Assembly (NCBI RefSeq): GCF_030283205.1
Contig: NZ_JASNWF010000008.1
Location: 248,001 to 312,000 of the forward strand
Reading direction: 5' to 3'
DNA length: 64,000 bases
From: Actinomadura opuntiae
GTDB lineage: Bacteria; Actinomycetota; Actinomycetes; Streptosporangiales; Streptosporangiaceae
Position numbers and translations under genes: made by a program. This document shows positions 1 to 7,535 of this stretch, piece by piece; the first letter of the stretch is position 1; each line of letters starts with the position of its first letter. The notes beneath the pieces were generated by a model. The model made no database searches, had not been told where the DNA came from, and saw only the letters and a program-made list of their open reading frames with translations.

Positions 1-439
1 GCTGTTCCGGCGCCGCGCGGAGGAGGGCCTGCGCCGGCAGGCGGAGGCGCTGTCCTCGCCCCGCCCGCTGCGCGCGCTCTGGGAGTTCAGCACCGACCCC
101 GCCGCGGTGGCGCTGACGATGGAGTTCGCCGCGCTCGCCAACCACCGCAAGGACCTGCGCGCGGAGATCGCCCGCTACGCCGAGCGGTTCCGGCACGCGC
201 AGGCCGAGGCCATGGCGGGCCTCGCGACCCGGTACGGGATCGACACCGCGGAGTTCCCGCCGATCGCACTGTCGCTGCTGATGACCAGCGTCGCGCGGGT
301 CCTCGTGATGGAGGAGGCCGGCCTCGGCATGTCCGCCGGGCACGCCGAGGCCGTCGAGATCGTCGAGCGGTGCCTCCGCCGATACGAGGGCGGTCCGGAG
401 GCCGCGGGCACGGCCCCCGGGCCGCCGGAGTCCCGCTAG
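1..439 (+). CDS. TetR family regulator, C-terminal part (5' end outside window)
   Basis: The open frame enters from the left edge (first full codon at base 2) and stops at TAG 437-439, so the N-terminal HTH is missing. What remains is the helical ligand-binding region of a TetR-type repressor. It is clearly paralogous to the complete TetR at 38044-38664: both contain LFRR near the start, ALTMEF followed by ALANHRK, a YG(I/V)D segment and a GHAE segment, in the same order and spacing. It faces the P450 operon tail to tail, so it need not regulate it. Ligand unknown. Confidence is high for the family because of the intact paralogue, low for any target. Confidence 0.85.
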   Translation, partial: LFRRRAEEGLRRQAEALSSPRPLRALWEFSTDPAAVALTMEFAALANHRKDLRAEIARYAERFRHAQAEAMAGLATRYGIDTAEFPPIALSLLMTSVARVLVMEEAGLGMSAGHAEAVEIVERCLRRYEGGPEAAGTAPGPPESR

Positions 440-440
440 G

Positions 441-462
441 GCGCGGCCGGCTCCGGCCGGGC
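441..462. terminator. GC-rich hairpin between convergent genes
   Basis: CGGCCGG (444-450) and CCGGCCG (453-459) form a 7-bp stem with a 2-base loop, extended by two more pairs outside one mismatch. It sits in the 26 bases between the TetR stop (439) and the P450 stop (466), the expected place for a bidirectional terminator. There is no T tract, so function is inferred from position. Confidence 0.4.
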
Positions 463-465
463 GCA

Positions 466-1674
466 TCAGCGCAGGACGAGCGGCAGCGTCTCCCACCCCC
501 GGACGGTCGAGGTCTGCGCGAGCCTGGCGCCGTCCCAGTCCACCTCCCAGCTCGGGAAGCGCCGCAGCAGCTCCTCCAGCGCGAGCCGGCCCTCCAGTCG
601 GGCGAGCGCGGCGCCGAGGCAGTAGTGCGCGCCGACGCCGAACGCCAGATGCTGGCCGATCTTGCGATGGATGTCGAAGCGGTCCGGGTCGGGGTAGCGC
701 CGCTCGTCGCGGTTGGCGGCCGCCGCGACGAGCATCAGGGCGCTGCCCTCCGGCACCGTCCGCCCGTGGAACTCCACATCCCTGTTCACGTAGCGCGCGA
801 TATAGGGGCCGGGCGACTCGTAGCGCAGCACCTCCTCCACCGCGTTGTTGACCAGCGAGGGGTCGTCGACGATTTCCTGGCGCTGGTCGGGATGCTCGGC
901 GAGGACCGAGGCGATCCACCCGATGAGCCGCCCGGTGGTCTCGTTGCCGGCGCCCGCGACGACCGTGCAGTAGGTGAGCACCTCGTCGCGGGTGAGGGTG
1001 CGCCGCTCCCCGTTCTCGTCCTCGAACTCCGCGGTCATCAGCATCGTCATGAGGTCGTCGGACGGGTTCTCGCGCCGCCAGTCGATGTAGTCGCCGAACA
1101 TGTCGTTGCTGAGGCCGGCGCCGCCGCGCACGTCCATCTGCCCGCCGGCCTCGGTGCGCAGGCTCTCGTCGGCGGACTCGCGCAGCGCGGGCAGGTCGGC
1201 CTCGGGGATCCCGAACAGCATGCCGATGACCCGCATCGGCATGTCGGTGGCGACGGCCTCGATGAGGTCGAACCGGTCCCGTCCCACGAGCGGGTCGAGG
1301 GTGCGCGCGCAGAACTCGCGCACCCGCGGCTCCAGCTCGGCGATGCGGCGCGGGGTGAAGACGCGGACCAGCAGCCTGCGGTGGATGTCGTGGATCTCGG
1401 GGTCCTCGAAGATGAGGGTGCCGGGCGGCATCTCGATGCCCGACTTGACGAACTCGAGGATGTTGCCGCGCGCCGAGGAGAACGCCTGCCAGTCCGGCAG
1501 GCACCGGTCCACGTCCTCGTACCGGCCGAGCGCGTAGAAGTCGTGCTTCTCGTTGTAGTAGAGAGGCGCCTCGTCTCGGAGCCTGCGGTACGTCGGGTAG
1601 GGGTCGGCGGTGAACCGCGGGTCGAAGGGGTCCCAGTAGAAGGCGTCGTCGGTGCTCATGTCGTCGGTGCTCAT
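466..1674 (-). CDS. cytochrome P450
   Basis: A class I bacterial P450 of 402 aa that uses two electrons from a ferredoxin to hydroxylate a substrate. Visible motifs: the I-helix oxygen-binding AGAGNETT, the K-helix EEVLR (ExxR), and the heme loop FGVGAHYCLG with the cysteine ligand near residue 352. The start at 1674 is chosen because GGAGGG lies 6 bases upstream; a second in-frame ATG at 1659 arises from a repeated MSTDD. It is the last gene of the minus-strand run with the SDR (14 bases between them) and the CoxL-M-S-G-like genes. No ferredoxin or ferredoxin reductase is in the window, so the redox partner is elsewhere. Substrate unknown. Confidence 0.95.
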   Translation of the reverse strand: MSTDDMSTDDAFYWDPFDPRFTADPYPTYRRLRDEAPLYYNEKHDFYALGRYEDVDRCLPDWQAFSSARGNILEFVKSGIEMPPGTLIFEDPEIHDIHRRLLVRVFTPRRIAELEPRVREFCARTLDPLVGRDRFDLIEAVATDMPMRVIGMLFGIPEADLPALRESADESLRTEAGGQMDVRGGAGLSNDMFGDYIDWRRENPSDDLMTMLMTAEFEDENGERRTLTRDEVLTYCTVVAGAGNETTGRLIGWIASVLAEHPDQRQEIVDDPSLVNNAVEEVLRYESPGPYIARYVNRDVEFHGRTVPEGSALMLVAAAANRDERRYPDPDRFDIHRKIGQHLAFGVGAHYCLGAALARLEGRLALEELLRRFPSWEVDWDGARLAQTSTVRGWETLPLVLR

Positions 1675-1688
1675 CTGGTCCCTCCGGG

Positions 1689-2525
1689 TCACTTGAGCAT
1701 CGAGCCGGCGTCGATGGGGAGCGGGACGCCGGTGATGTAGCGGCTCTCGTCCGAGACGAGGAAGAGAACGGCGTTGGCGATGTCCTCGGCCTCGACCCAG
1801 GGCACCGGGAGCGCGTTCATCATCTGCGAAATCGGCGCCATGTCCTCCTGGGTCGGGTTCTCCAGGTCGGGCCGGAACATCCGGTAGGTGAGGTCGTTCA
1901 GCAGCATCGGCGTGCCCACCTGGGTCGGGTGAACGGAGTTGACGCGGATGTTGTGCGCCGCCAGCTCGACGGCCATCGACCGCATGAGCCCGACCACGCC
2001 GTGCTTGCCGGCCACGTAGTTGGCGATGTTCGGATGCGCCTTGAGCCCGCCGACGGAGCTGGTCAGCACGATGGAGCCGCCGCGGCCCCCCTCGATGAGG
2101 TGCGGGATGGCGGCCTTGCCGGTGTGGAAGACGCCGGTGAGGTTGACGTCGATCGAGTCGCGCCACAGCTTCTCGTCGAGGTCCTGGACGGGGGCGCCGT
2201 CGGCGGCGAGCCCGGCGTTGGCCACGACGATGTCGAGCCGGCCGAGCTGGGTGACGCCGTCGTCGACGGCTGCCTTCAGCGCGTCGTAGTCGCGCACGTC
2301 GGCCTGGGCGGCGACGATGCGGCGGCCCGTGGCCTTCACCTGCGCCACGGTCTCGTCCAGGTCCTCCGGGGTGGACATGGGGATGGGCACGGTGTCGAGC
2401 TGCTTGCAGATGTCGATCGCGATGATGTCCGCGCCCTCCTGCGCGAGGCGCACGGCGTGGGCGCGTCCCTGCCCGCGGGCGGCTCCGGTGATGAACGCGA
2501 CCTTGCCTTCGACTCGTCCGGGCAT
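1689..2525 (-). CDS. mycofactocin-coupled SDR family oxidoreductase
   Basis: A 278-aa short-chain dehydrogenase with the Rossmann motif TGAARGQG near residue 14, an NAG motif in VVANAG and the YxxxK active site in YVAGKHG. After the second beta strand it carries the insertion DICKQLD...PMSTPEDLDETV, which I recognise as the hallmark of the actinobacterial SDR group that holds a non-exchangeable NAD re-oxidised by the peptide cofactor mycofactocin (known for the family). It would oxidise an alcohol to a carbonyl compound. It lies between the molybdenum hydroxylase genes and the P450, so it may oxidise their alcohol product. No mycofactocin biosynthesis genes are in the window. Confidence 0.9.
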   Translation of the reverse strand: MPGRVEGKVAFITGAARGQGRAHAVRLAQEGADIIAIDICKQLDTVPIPMSTPEDLDETVAQVKATGRRIVAAQADVRDYDALKAAVDDGVTQLGRLDIVVANAGLAADGAPVQDLDEKLWRDSIDVNLTGVFHTGKAAIPHLIEGGRGGSIVLTSSVGGLKAHPNIANYVAGKHGVVGLMRSMAVELAAHNIRVNSVHPTQVGTPMLLNDLTYRMFRPDLENPTQEDMAPISQMMNALPVPWVEAEDIANAVLFLVSDESRYITGVPLPIDAGSMLK

Positions 2526-2553
2526 CGCTTCCTCTTCTCTTCGGTGGGGTGGG

Positions 2554-3219
2554 CTACGGGCGCCGGGCCCGCCGCCGGCGGCGGACGGCCAGGGCCATGA
2601 GCAGGGCGAAGACGGCCGCGGCCGGGGCGGCGGCGAGACGGACCGCGCCGGGGCCGGTCGCGCGGAGCAGGTCCACGGGCGCGGCCGCCCGTCCGGGTTC
2701 CGCAGGTACGGCGGCGGGAGGGGGCGGCGCGTCCCGGGTGCCGGAGGAGGTGTCCGGGGCCGGGGCCGCGTCCCCGCCGGGCGCGATCTCCTCGGCGAGG
2801 TTGGCGGCGAACCGGTCGAGGAGGGCGGCGGACACGTCGGCGAGGGCGCCGCGCCCAAACTGCGCGGGCTTGCCGGTGATGGCGAGGTCGGTCTCCACGT
2901 GGACGTCGGTGGCGTCGCCGCGTCCGGTGAGCCGGCAGGTGACGACCGCCTTCGCGGTGCCGCCACCGCGGGTCTCCCGCCCGGTGGCCTCCATCACCGC
3001 GACCCCGGCGTCCTCATCGAGGAAGGCGAACGCGACCGACCCGCTGTAGGTGAGGCCGATCGGGCCGAGCCTGACCTTGACCTTCCCGTGGTAGCGATCG
3101 CCGTCGCGGGAGGTCAGCGTCGCGCCCGGCACGCACGGCGCGATCCGCTCGATGTCGAGCAGGACGCGCCACGCCTCGTCCACCGGCACCGGGAGGGTCA
3201 GGGTGTTGTCGAGCTTCAT
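2554..3219 (-). CDS. CoxG-like SRPBCC protein with C-terminal membrane anchor
   Basis: The 221-aa product begins with an SRPBCC/CoxG domain (about residues 1-150; LTLPVPVDEAWRVLLDIE, then PCVPGATL), followed by a Pro/Ala-rich linker and one hydrophobic helix (about 195-215) ending in an arginine-rich tail, so it should be tethered to the inner face of the membrane. CoxG proteins recruit carbon monoxide dehydrogenase-type enzymes to the membrane and respiratory quinones (family knowledge). Its ATG overlaps the CoxS-like stop (ATGA), supporting co-translation and a role with this hydroxylase. It is the last cox-like gene before the SDR and P450. Confidence 0.85.
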   Translation of the reverse strand: MKLDNTLTLPVPVDEAWRVLLDIERIAPCVPGATLTSRDGDRYHGKVKVRLGPIGLTYSGSVAFAFLDEDAGVAVMEATGRETRGGGTAKAVVTCRLTGRGDATDVHVETDLAITGKPAQFGRGALADVSAALLDRFAANLAEEIAPGGDAAPAPDTSSGTRDAPPPPAAVPAEPGRAAAPVDLLRATGPGAVRLAAAPAAAVFALLMALAVRRRRRARRP

Positions 3220-3719
3220 CCGGTCTCCTCCGGCGCGACGGCGGCGCCACCGGTCGTGCGGGCGGCCGCGCGGACGGCCTTGAGAATCCCCTGGTAGCCG
3301 GTGCAGCGGCACAGGTTGCCGGACAGGCCGTCGCGGATCTGCTCGTCGGTCGGGTCGGGGTTGTCGCGCAGGAACGCGGTGACGGAGACGACGAAGCCGG
3401 GCGTGCAGAAGCCGCACTGAAGCCCGTGGTGGTCGCGGAACGCCTCCTGCACCGGGGACAGCTCGCCGTCCGCCGAAGCGATCCCCTCCACGGTCGTGAT
3501 CTCGGCGCCGTCGGCCTGGACGGCGAGGACGAGGCAGGCGCGGACGGCCTGCCCGTCCAGCAGGACCGTGCAGGCGCCGCACACGCCGTGCTCGCAGCCG
3601 AGGTGCGTGCCGGTGAGCCCGCACCGCTCGCGCAGGAAGTCGGCGAGGGTGAGCCGGGGCGGGACGGCCGCGCTCCGCGGCCCGCCGTTGACCCGCATCC
3701 GGACGGTGACGTCAGCCAT
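3216..3719 (-). CDS. [2Fe-2S] small subunit of molybdenum hydroxylase (CoxS-like)
   Basis: This 167-aa protein has the two cluster sets of xanthine oxidase-family small subunits: an N-terminal plant-type ferredoxin domain (CEHGVCGACTVLLDG plus a later Cys in VRACL) and a C-terminal helical domain (QCGFCTPG and NLCRCTGYQ). It passes electrons from the molybdenum centre to FAD. Length matches the family. Start at 3719 gives MADVTVRMRVNG and overlaps the CoxM-like gene by 8 bases; its stop overlaps the CoxG start. CoxS of a CO dehydrogenase and the small subunit of an aldehyde or aromatic hydroxylase cannot be told apart from this subunit alone. Confidence 0.95.
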   Translation of the reverse strand: MADVTVRMRVNGGPRSAAVPPRLTLADFLRERCGLTGTHLGCEHGVCGACTVLLDGQAVRACLVLAVQADGAEITTVEGIASADGELSPVQEAFRDHHGLQCGFCTPGFVVSVTAFLRDNPDPTDEQIRDGLSGNLCRCTGYQGILKAVRAAARTTGGAAVAPEETG

Positions 3720-4659
3720 TCGCGGCCTCCTCAGCGGCGCGCCGCCCTGCTTCCTCGGTGGCGCGCCGCCCTGCTTCCTCGGCGGCGCGCCGCCCTGCTT
3801 CCTCGGCGGCGCGCCGCCATGCGCGCGCCACGATGACGGCGCCGACGTGCGCGCGGTGGTCGGCGGACGCGTGCAGGTCGGCGGGGACCGAGTCCAGCTC
3901 CCCGAGGGCCGTGCGTCCGAGTTCGTCGGCGTCGATGTCGGTGAGCGCGGCGCCGGTCGCGGCCGCCTCCGCGGCCGGGGCGCGCAGCGGCGTGGAGCCG
4001 AGCCCGAACAGCCCGATGCCGCACCGGGCAACCCGGCCCGCATCGTCCAGTTCGACGGCGACGGCCGCGCCGGCGATGGCGAAGTCGCCGCCGCGCCGTG
4101 CGAACTCCTCGATCGCGAAGCCGCTGCGGCCGCGCCGTACCGGGAAGTCGACGGCGGTCAGCAGCTCGTCCTCGTCCAGCGCGGTGCTCCACAGGCCGGT
4201 GAAGAAGTCGGCGGCGGGGATGGTGCGGGTGCCGCGCGGCGAGACCGCCTGGAGTTCCGCGTCGAGCGCGAGCACGACGGCGGGGTACTCGGCGGCGGCG
4301 TCGGCGTGGGCCAGCGAGCCGCCGACGGTGCCGCGGTTGCGGATCTGGAAGTGCCCGATCAGCGGGGTCGCGCGGGCCATCAGCGGGACGGACCGGGCGA
4401 CCTCGGCGGACCGCTGCACGGCGGCCTGGGTGGTGCCCGCGCCGATCCGGACCGTCGCGCCGCGTTCCTCGACGCCGCGCAGGCCGTCCAATCGGCGCAG
4501 GTCCACGAGGTGTTCGGGGTTGGCGAGCCGGAGCGCGAGCATCGGGACGAGGCTCTGCCCGCCCGCGATGGCCTTGGCGTCCTCGCCGAGGCCGGCGAGC
4601 AGTCCGACGGCCTCGTCCACGTCCCCGGGGACGTGGTACTCGAAGGACGGCGGTTTCAT
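3712..4659 (-). CDS. FAD-binding medium subunit of molybdenum hydroxylase (CoxM-like)
   Basis: A 315-aa FAD-binding subunit. The FAD motifs AGGQSLVPML (near residue 32) and RNRGTVGGSLAHADAAAEYP (near 107) match the CoxM pattern. It accepts electrons from the CoxS-like protein. ATG 4657-4659 overlaps the CoxL-like stop by four bases. The last ~35 residues are unusual: four near-identical octapeptides of the type RRAAEEAG, encoded by a 24-bp tandem repeat, follow what should be the normal end of the domain (VGAVIVARAWRRAAEEA). This adds a charged, probably helical tail next to, and overlapping, the CoxS-like start. Confidence 0.93.
   Translation of the reverse strand: MKPPSFEYHVPGDVDEAVGLLAGLGEDAKAIAGGQSLVPMLALRLANPEHLVDLRRLDGLRGVEERGATVRIGAGTTQAAVQRSAEVARSVPLMARATPLIGHFQIRNRGTVGGSLAHADAAAEYPAVVLALDAELQAVSPRGTRTIPAADFFTGLWSTALDEDELLTAVDFPVRRGRSGFAIEEFARRGGDFAIAGAAVAVELDDAGRVARCGIGLFGLGSTPLRAPAAEAAATGAALTDIDADELGRTALGELDSVPADLHASADHRAHVGAVIVARAWRRAAEEAGRRAAEEAGRRATEEAGRRAAEEAANG
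3734..3829. repeat. 24-bp tandem repeat in the 3' end of the coxM-like gene
   Basis: Three full units (3734-3757, 3758-3781, 3782-3805) differ by at most one base, and a fourth partial unit matches over its first 13 bases before diverging into unique coding sequence. The unit length is divisible by three, so each copy encodes the same octapeptide (RRAAEEAG with one T variant) on the minus strand. Such a repeat can gain or lose copies by slippage without shifting frame. Confidence 0.9.
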
Positions 4660-6998
4660 CGCGCCACCGTCCCGTCCGCGCCGCGCACCAGCGCGACGAC
4701 CGTCTCGGGCGTCAGCGGCAGGCGGGTGATCTCGGCGCCGAACGGGGCGAGCGCGTCGGCGACCGCGTTCGCCACCGCGGGCGGCGCCCCGATCGCGCCG
4801 CCCTCGCCGACGCCCTTGTAGCCGCCGGGCCCGGGCGACGGCGTCTCGACGTGGCCGTACTCGATGTCGGGTATCTCGGCGGCCGTGGGCAGCAGGTAGT
4901 CCATGAAGGTGGTGGCGACGGGGTTGCCGTCGGCGTCGTAGGCGAGGTGCTCGCAGAGCGCGTTGCCGATGCCCTGCACGACGCCGCCCGCGATCTGCCC
5001 CTCCACGACGTTCGGGTTGATCATCGGGCCGCAGTCCTCGCTGACGATGTAGCGCAGCAGCGTCACCGCGCCGGTCACCACGTCGACCTCGCAGGTGCAC
5101 AGGTGGGTGGCGTTGGCGTAGATGAGCGGGTGCTCCGGCCGGTACCGCCCGGACGCCTCCAGGCCCGCCGGCACGTCCGGCGGCAGGGTCTCCGGCTGGA
5201 AGTAGGCGGCGTCGGCGATCTCGGCGAGCGTGACGCCCGACTCCGGCACGCCGCGCACGCGCGCGCGTCCCCCGGCCAGCTCGATGTCGCCGGGGTCGGC
5301 CTCCAGCCGGTGCGCGGCGATCGCGACGATCCGCTCCCGCAGCACCGACGCCGTCTCCGCCACGGCGCCCGCGGTCATCGAGCCCGACCGGCTGCCGGCC
5401 GCGCCGCCGCCGAACGGGGTGACGGCCGTGTCGCCCTGCACCGTGCTGACGTCGGCGATGTCCACGCCGAGCGCGTCGGCGGTGAGCTGCACGACCGTGG
5501 TCTCGATGCTGTTGCCGCTCGACCCTCCGGACACGTACACGTTGACCTTGCCGGACGGCTCGATCCGGATCGTCGCGCCCTCGGTGGCGTGCAGCGCGAT
5601 CGCGGCCGAGGTCGGTTCCACGTACGTGCAGGTGCCGACGCCGATGTAGCGTCCCTTGGCGCGGGCCCGCTCCTGCTCGTGCCGGAAGGCGTCGTAGTCG
5701 AGCATCTTCAGCGCCTGCTCGAACGTCTCCAGCGGCGTGATGCCGTCGTAGGGGATGCCGCACGGGTTGGTGTACGGCAGTTCGTCGCGGCGCAGCAGGT
5801 TGCGGCGGCGCACCTCGGCCGGGTCGAGGCCCAGCTTGCGGGCGGCCGAGTCCAGGAGCAGTTCCCGCGCCAGCGACTCGAACTGCCACGGCCCGCGGTA
5901 GGCGGTGCGGCCGGAGGTGTTGGAGAACACCGACGTCGTCGCCCACGCGGCCTTCGGCACGCGGTACGGGCCGGGGAAGAACATCCCGACCGCCGCGGAC
6001 GTCCCGACCGGCCACGGCACCGGGTAGGCGCCGACGTCCTCGACGTAGTCGATCGCGGCGGCCAGGATCGTCCCGTCGGCGTCGAGCGCGATGCGGGTGT
6101 CGGCGTGCGCGTGCCGGGACATGCCCGCCGACTGCAGGTTCTCCCGCCGGTCCTCGATCCACTTCAGCGGGCCCGGCACCTTGCGCGCGGCCAGCATGAC
6201 GCACATGTCCTCGCGCTGCGGGATCACCTTCTGCCCGAAGCCGCCGCCGGTGTCGCGCATCAGCACCCGCACCCGCTGCTCGGGCAGCCCCAGCAGCCGG
6301 GAGCAGAACAGCCGCACCTCGTGCGGGGACTGCGTCGCCGCCCAGATCGTCAGCTCGCCGGTGGGCGCCGACCATTCGGCGATGATGCCGCGCGTCTCGA
6401 TCGGCACCTGGCTGCACGCCTGCTGGTGGACGGTCCGCCGCACGACCACGGGCGCCTCGGCGAAGACCGGCTCGACCTCCTCGAACGGCGCACCGGGGAA
6501 CTCGCCCGCGAGATTGTTCGGGTAGCCTTCGTGGACGAGTTCGGAGGACTCGCGTGCGGCGGCGTAGTCGGCGACCGGGGGCAGCGGGTCGTAGTCGACG
6601 GCCACCAGCTCGGCGGCGTCCTCGGCGACGTAGCGGTCGGTGGCGACCACCATCGCTACGGGGTCGCCGACGAACCGGACCTCGCCCTCGGCGAGCGGCG
6701 GGCGCGGAGTGTCGGGCACGTCCTTGCCGATCAGCGTGTACCACTGCTCGCGCACGTCCGGATTGAGGTCCGCGGCGGTGAACACCGCCTGGACGCCGTC
6801 GAGCGCGAGCGCCTCGGCCGCGTCGACGCCGAGGATCCGGGCGCGGGCCAGCGGGCTGCGGACGAAGCACGCGTGCAGCATCCCGGGCCGGGCCACGTCG
6901 TCGACGTACGTGCCGTGGCCGGTCAGCAGCCGCGGGTCCTCCACGCGCGGGACCCGCGTCCCGGCGTACCGCGCCGCGGCGGTCGTCGCGCCGGTCAC
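4656..6998 (-). CDS. molybdopterin-binding large subunit of xanthine oxidase/CODH family (CoxL-like)
   Basis: The 780-aa catalytic subunit binds molybdopterin cytosine dinucleotide and hydroxylates its substrate with water. Family landmarks: RVEDPRLLTGHGTYVDD at the start, GGGFGQK near residue 250, and GYKGVGEGG with the catalytic Glu near the end. The active-site loop reads AYRGPW (near residue 374), not the AYxCSFR of form I CO dehydrogenase nor the AYRGAGR of form II, so a CO dehydrogenase role is unlikely; an aldehyde, N-heterocycle or ring hydroxylase fits better. The start is a GTG without a clear ribosome site; it is the furthest upstream start in frame. It heads the L-M-S-G operon. 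Confidence 0.9.
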   Translation of the reverse strand: MTGATTAAARYAGTRVPRVEDPRLLTGHGTYVDDVARPGMLHACFVRSPLARARILGVDAAEALALDGVQAVFTAADLNPDVREQWYTLIGKDVPDTPRPPLAEGEVRFVGDPVAMVVATDRYVAEDAAELVAVDYDPLPPVADYAAARESSELVHEGYPNNLAGEFPGAPFEEVEPVFAEAPVVVRRTVHQQACSQVPIETRGIIAEWSAPTGELTIWAATQSPHEVRLFCSRLLGLPEQRVRVLMRDTGGGFGQKVIPQREDMCVMLAARKVPGPLKWIEDRRENLQSAGMSRHAHADTRIALDADGTILAAAIDYVEDVGAYPVPWPVGTSAAVGMFFPGPYRVPKAAWATTSVFSNTSGRTAYRGPWQFESLARELLLDSAARKLGLDPAEVRRRNLLRRDELPYTNPCGIPYDGITPLETFEQALKMLDYDAFRHEQERARAKGRYIGVGTCTYVEPTSAAIALHATEGATIRIEPSGKVNVYVSGGSSGNSIETTVVQLTADALGVDIADVSTVQGDTAVTPFGGGAAGSRSGSMTAGAVAETASVLRERIVAIAAHRLEADPGDIELAGGRARVRGVPESGVTLAEIADAAYFQPETLPPDVPAGLEASGRYRPEHPLIYANATHLCTCEVDVVTGAVTLLRYIVSEDCGPMINPNVVEGQIAGGVVQGIGNALCEHLAYDADGNPVATTFMDYLLPTAAEIPDIEYGHVETPSPGPGGYKGVGEGGAIGAPPAVANAVADALAPFGAEITRLPLTPETVVALVRGADGTVAR

Positions 6999-7151
6999 GG
7001 GCGCACCGGGCCGGGCGTCCGCGCGCCGGCGGCCGGCCGGGCGGAGGGGGACAGCTCACCCAACGGAAGACCTCCCTGTGCCAGGTGCGCGGGCGTCGCC
7101 GCGCACGCCTTTCGCACTCGCTTCTCGTGCCGCCGGCCGGTCGCCCGGCCA

Positions 7152-7173
7152 ATGCTGAGCACTTGCTTAGCAT
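7152..7173. promoter_or_regulatory. 22-bp inverted repeat, probable operator upstream of the coxL-like operon
   Basis: Arms ATGCTGAGCA (7152-7161) and TGCTTAGCAT (7164-7173) are inverted with a single mismatch around a 2-base centre. Size and form fit a TetR-family operator. It lies about 150 bases upstream of the coxL-like GTG. The half AGCAAGTGC read on the minus strand resembles half of the KstR2-type site at 31695-31708. Confidence 0.65.
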
Positions 7174-7306
7174 CGGCGCGAAAAGCCGGTCAATACCCCG
7201 CCTGAGCAGGGCTTCTGCGGTGTCGGTCGGTGAATCAGGGCATGCCGGGACGAGCGTCTCGCGCGGCCTGCGAGAACGGCCGGACGGGAGCGGCCACGCG
7301 CTCGAA

Positions 7307-7318
7307 AAGAATGTTCTT
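7307..7318. promoter_or_regulatory. 12-bp perfect palindromic arms in A/T-rich patch
   Basis: AAGAA (7307-7311) and TTCTT (7314-7318) flank TG. The site sits in the most A/T-rich part of the intergenic region, a likely promoter/operator zone, but no regulator can be assigned. Confidence 0.35.
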
Positions 7319-7416
7319 GTTTTTTGGAAACGGGCTTATCATGAGGTCATGGCCGTCCGCCCGCCCCGCCGGATGACCGGAGGGGCGGCCACGGAGCCTC
7401 CCACGACCTCGACTGA

Positions 7417-7435
7417 ACAGAATCGAAGAATCTGT
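7417..7435. promoter_or_regulatory. 19-bp imperfect inverted repeat
   Basis: ACAGAATC (7417-7424) and GAATCTGT (7428-7435) are inverted with one mismatch around GAA. It lies about 100 bases past the stop of the acyl-CoA dehydrogenase gene on the coxL promoter side. It may be an operator or a weak hairpin; function unknown. Confidence 0.35.
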
Positions 7436-7535
7436 ATTGTCTTGCTGTCGAGTCCACCTCATCCGGACACGGAACGCAAGAGGCGGAGCGGCACAATGTC
7501 ACCGGATCGCGGGACCGGGACCGGTCAGCTCGCGA

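Larger units (their letters stand above)
6999..7535. other. 537-bp intergenic region, promoter region of the coxL-like operon
   Basis: No convincing gene is present. The stretch separates the coxL-like start (6998) from the 3' end of an acyl-CoA dehydrogenase gene and holds three inverted repeats annotated separately (7152-7173, 7307-7318, 7417-7435) and an A/T-rich patch at about 7303-7345, unusual in this GC-rich window. A 75-codon frame at 7235-7462 has no recognisable features. Confidence 0.7.

Noticed and set aside
3734..3829. Possible CRISPR array from regularly repeated 24-bp units
   Set aside because: Units are directly adjacent without spacers and lie in frame inside the coxM-like gene.
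3712..7173. A continuous 1153-codon frame over the coxL-coxM region
   Set aside because: Its first two thirds are arginine-rich antisense-type composition in a different frame from CoxL; only the last 315 codons (CoxM) are real.
4851..7205. 784-codon plus-strand frame opposite coxL
   Set aside because: High-GC shadow of the minus-strand gene; no domains and biased composition.
7235..7462. 75-codon frame in the coxL upstream gap
   Set aside because: No ribosome site, no motif, and it overlaps two inverted repeats and the A/T-rich promoter-like patch.
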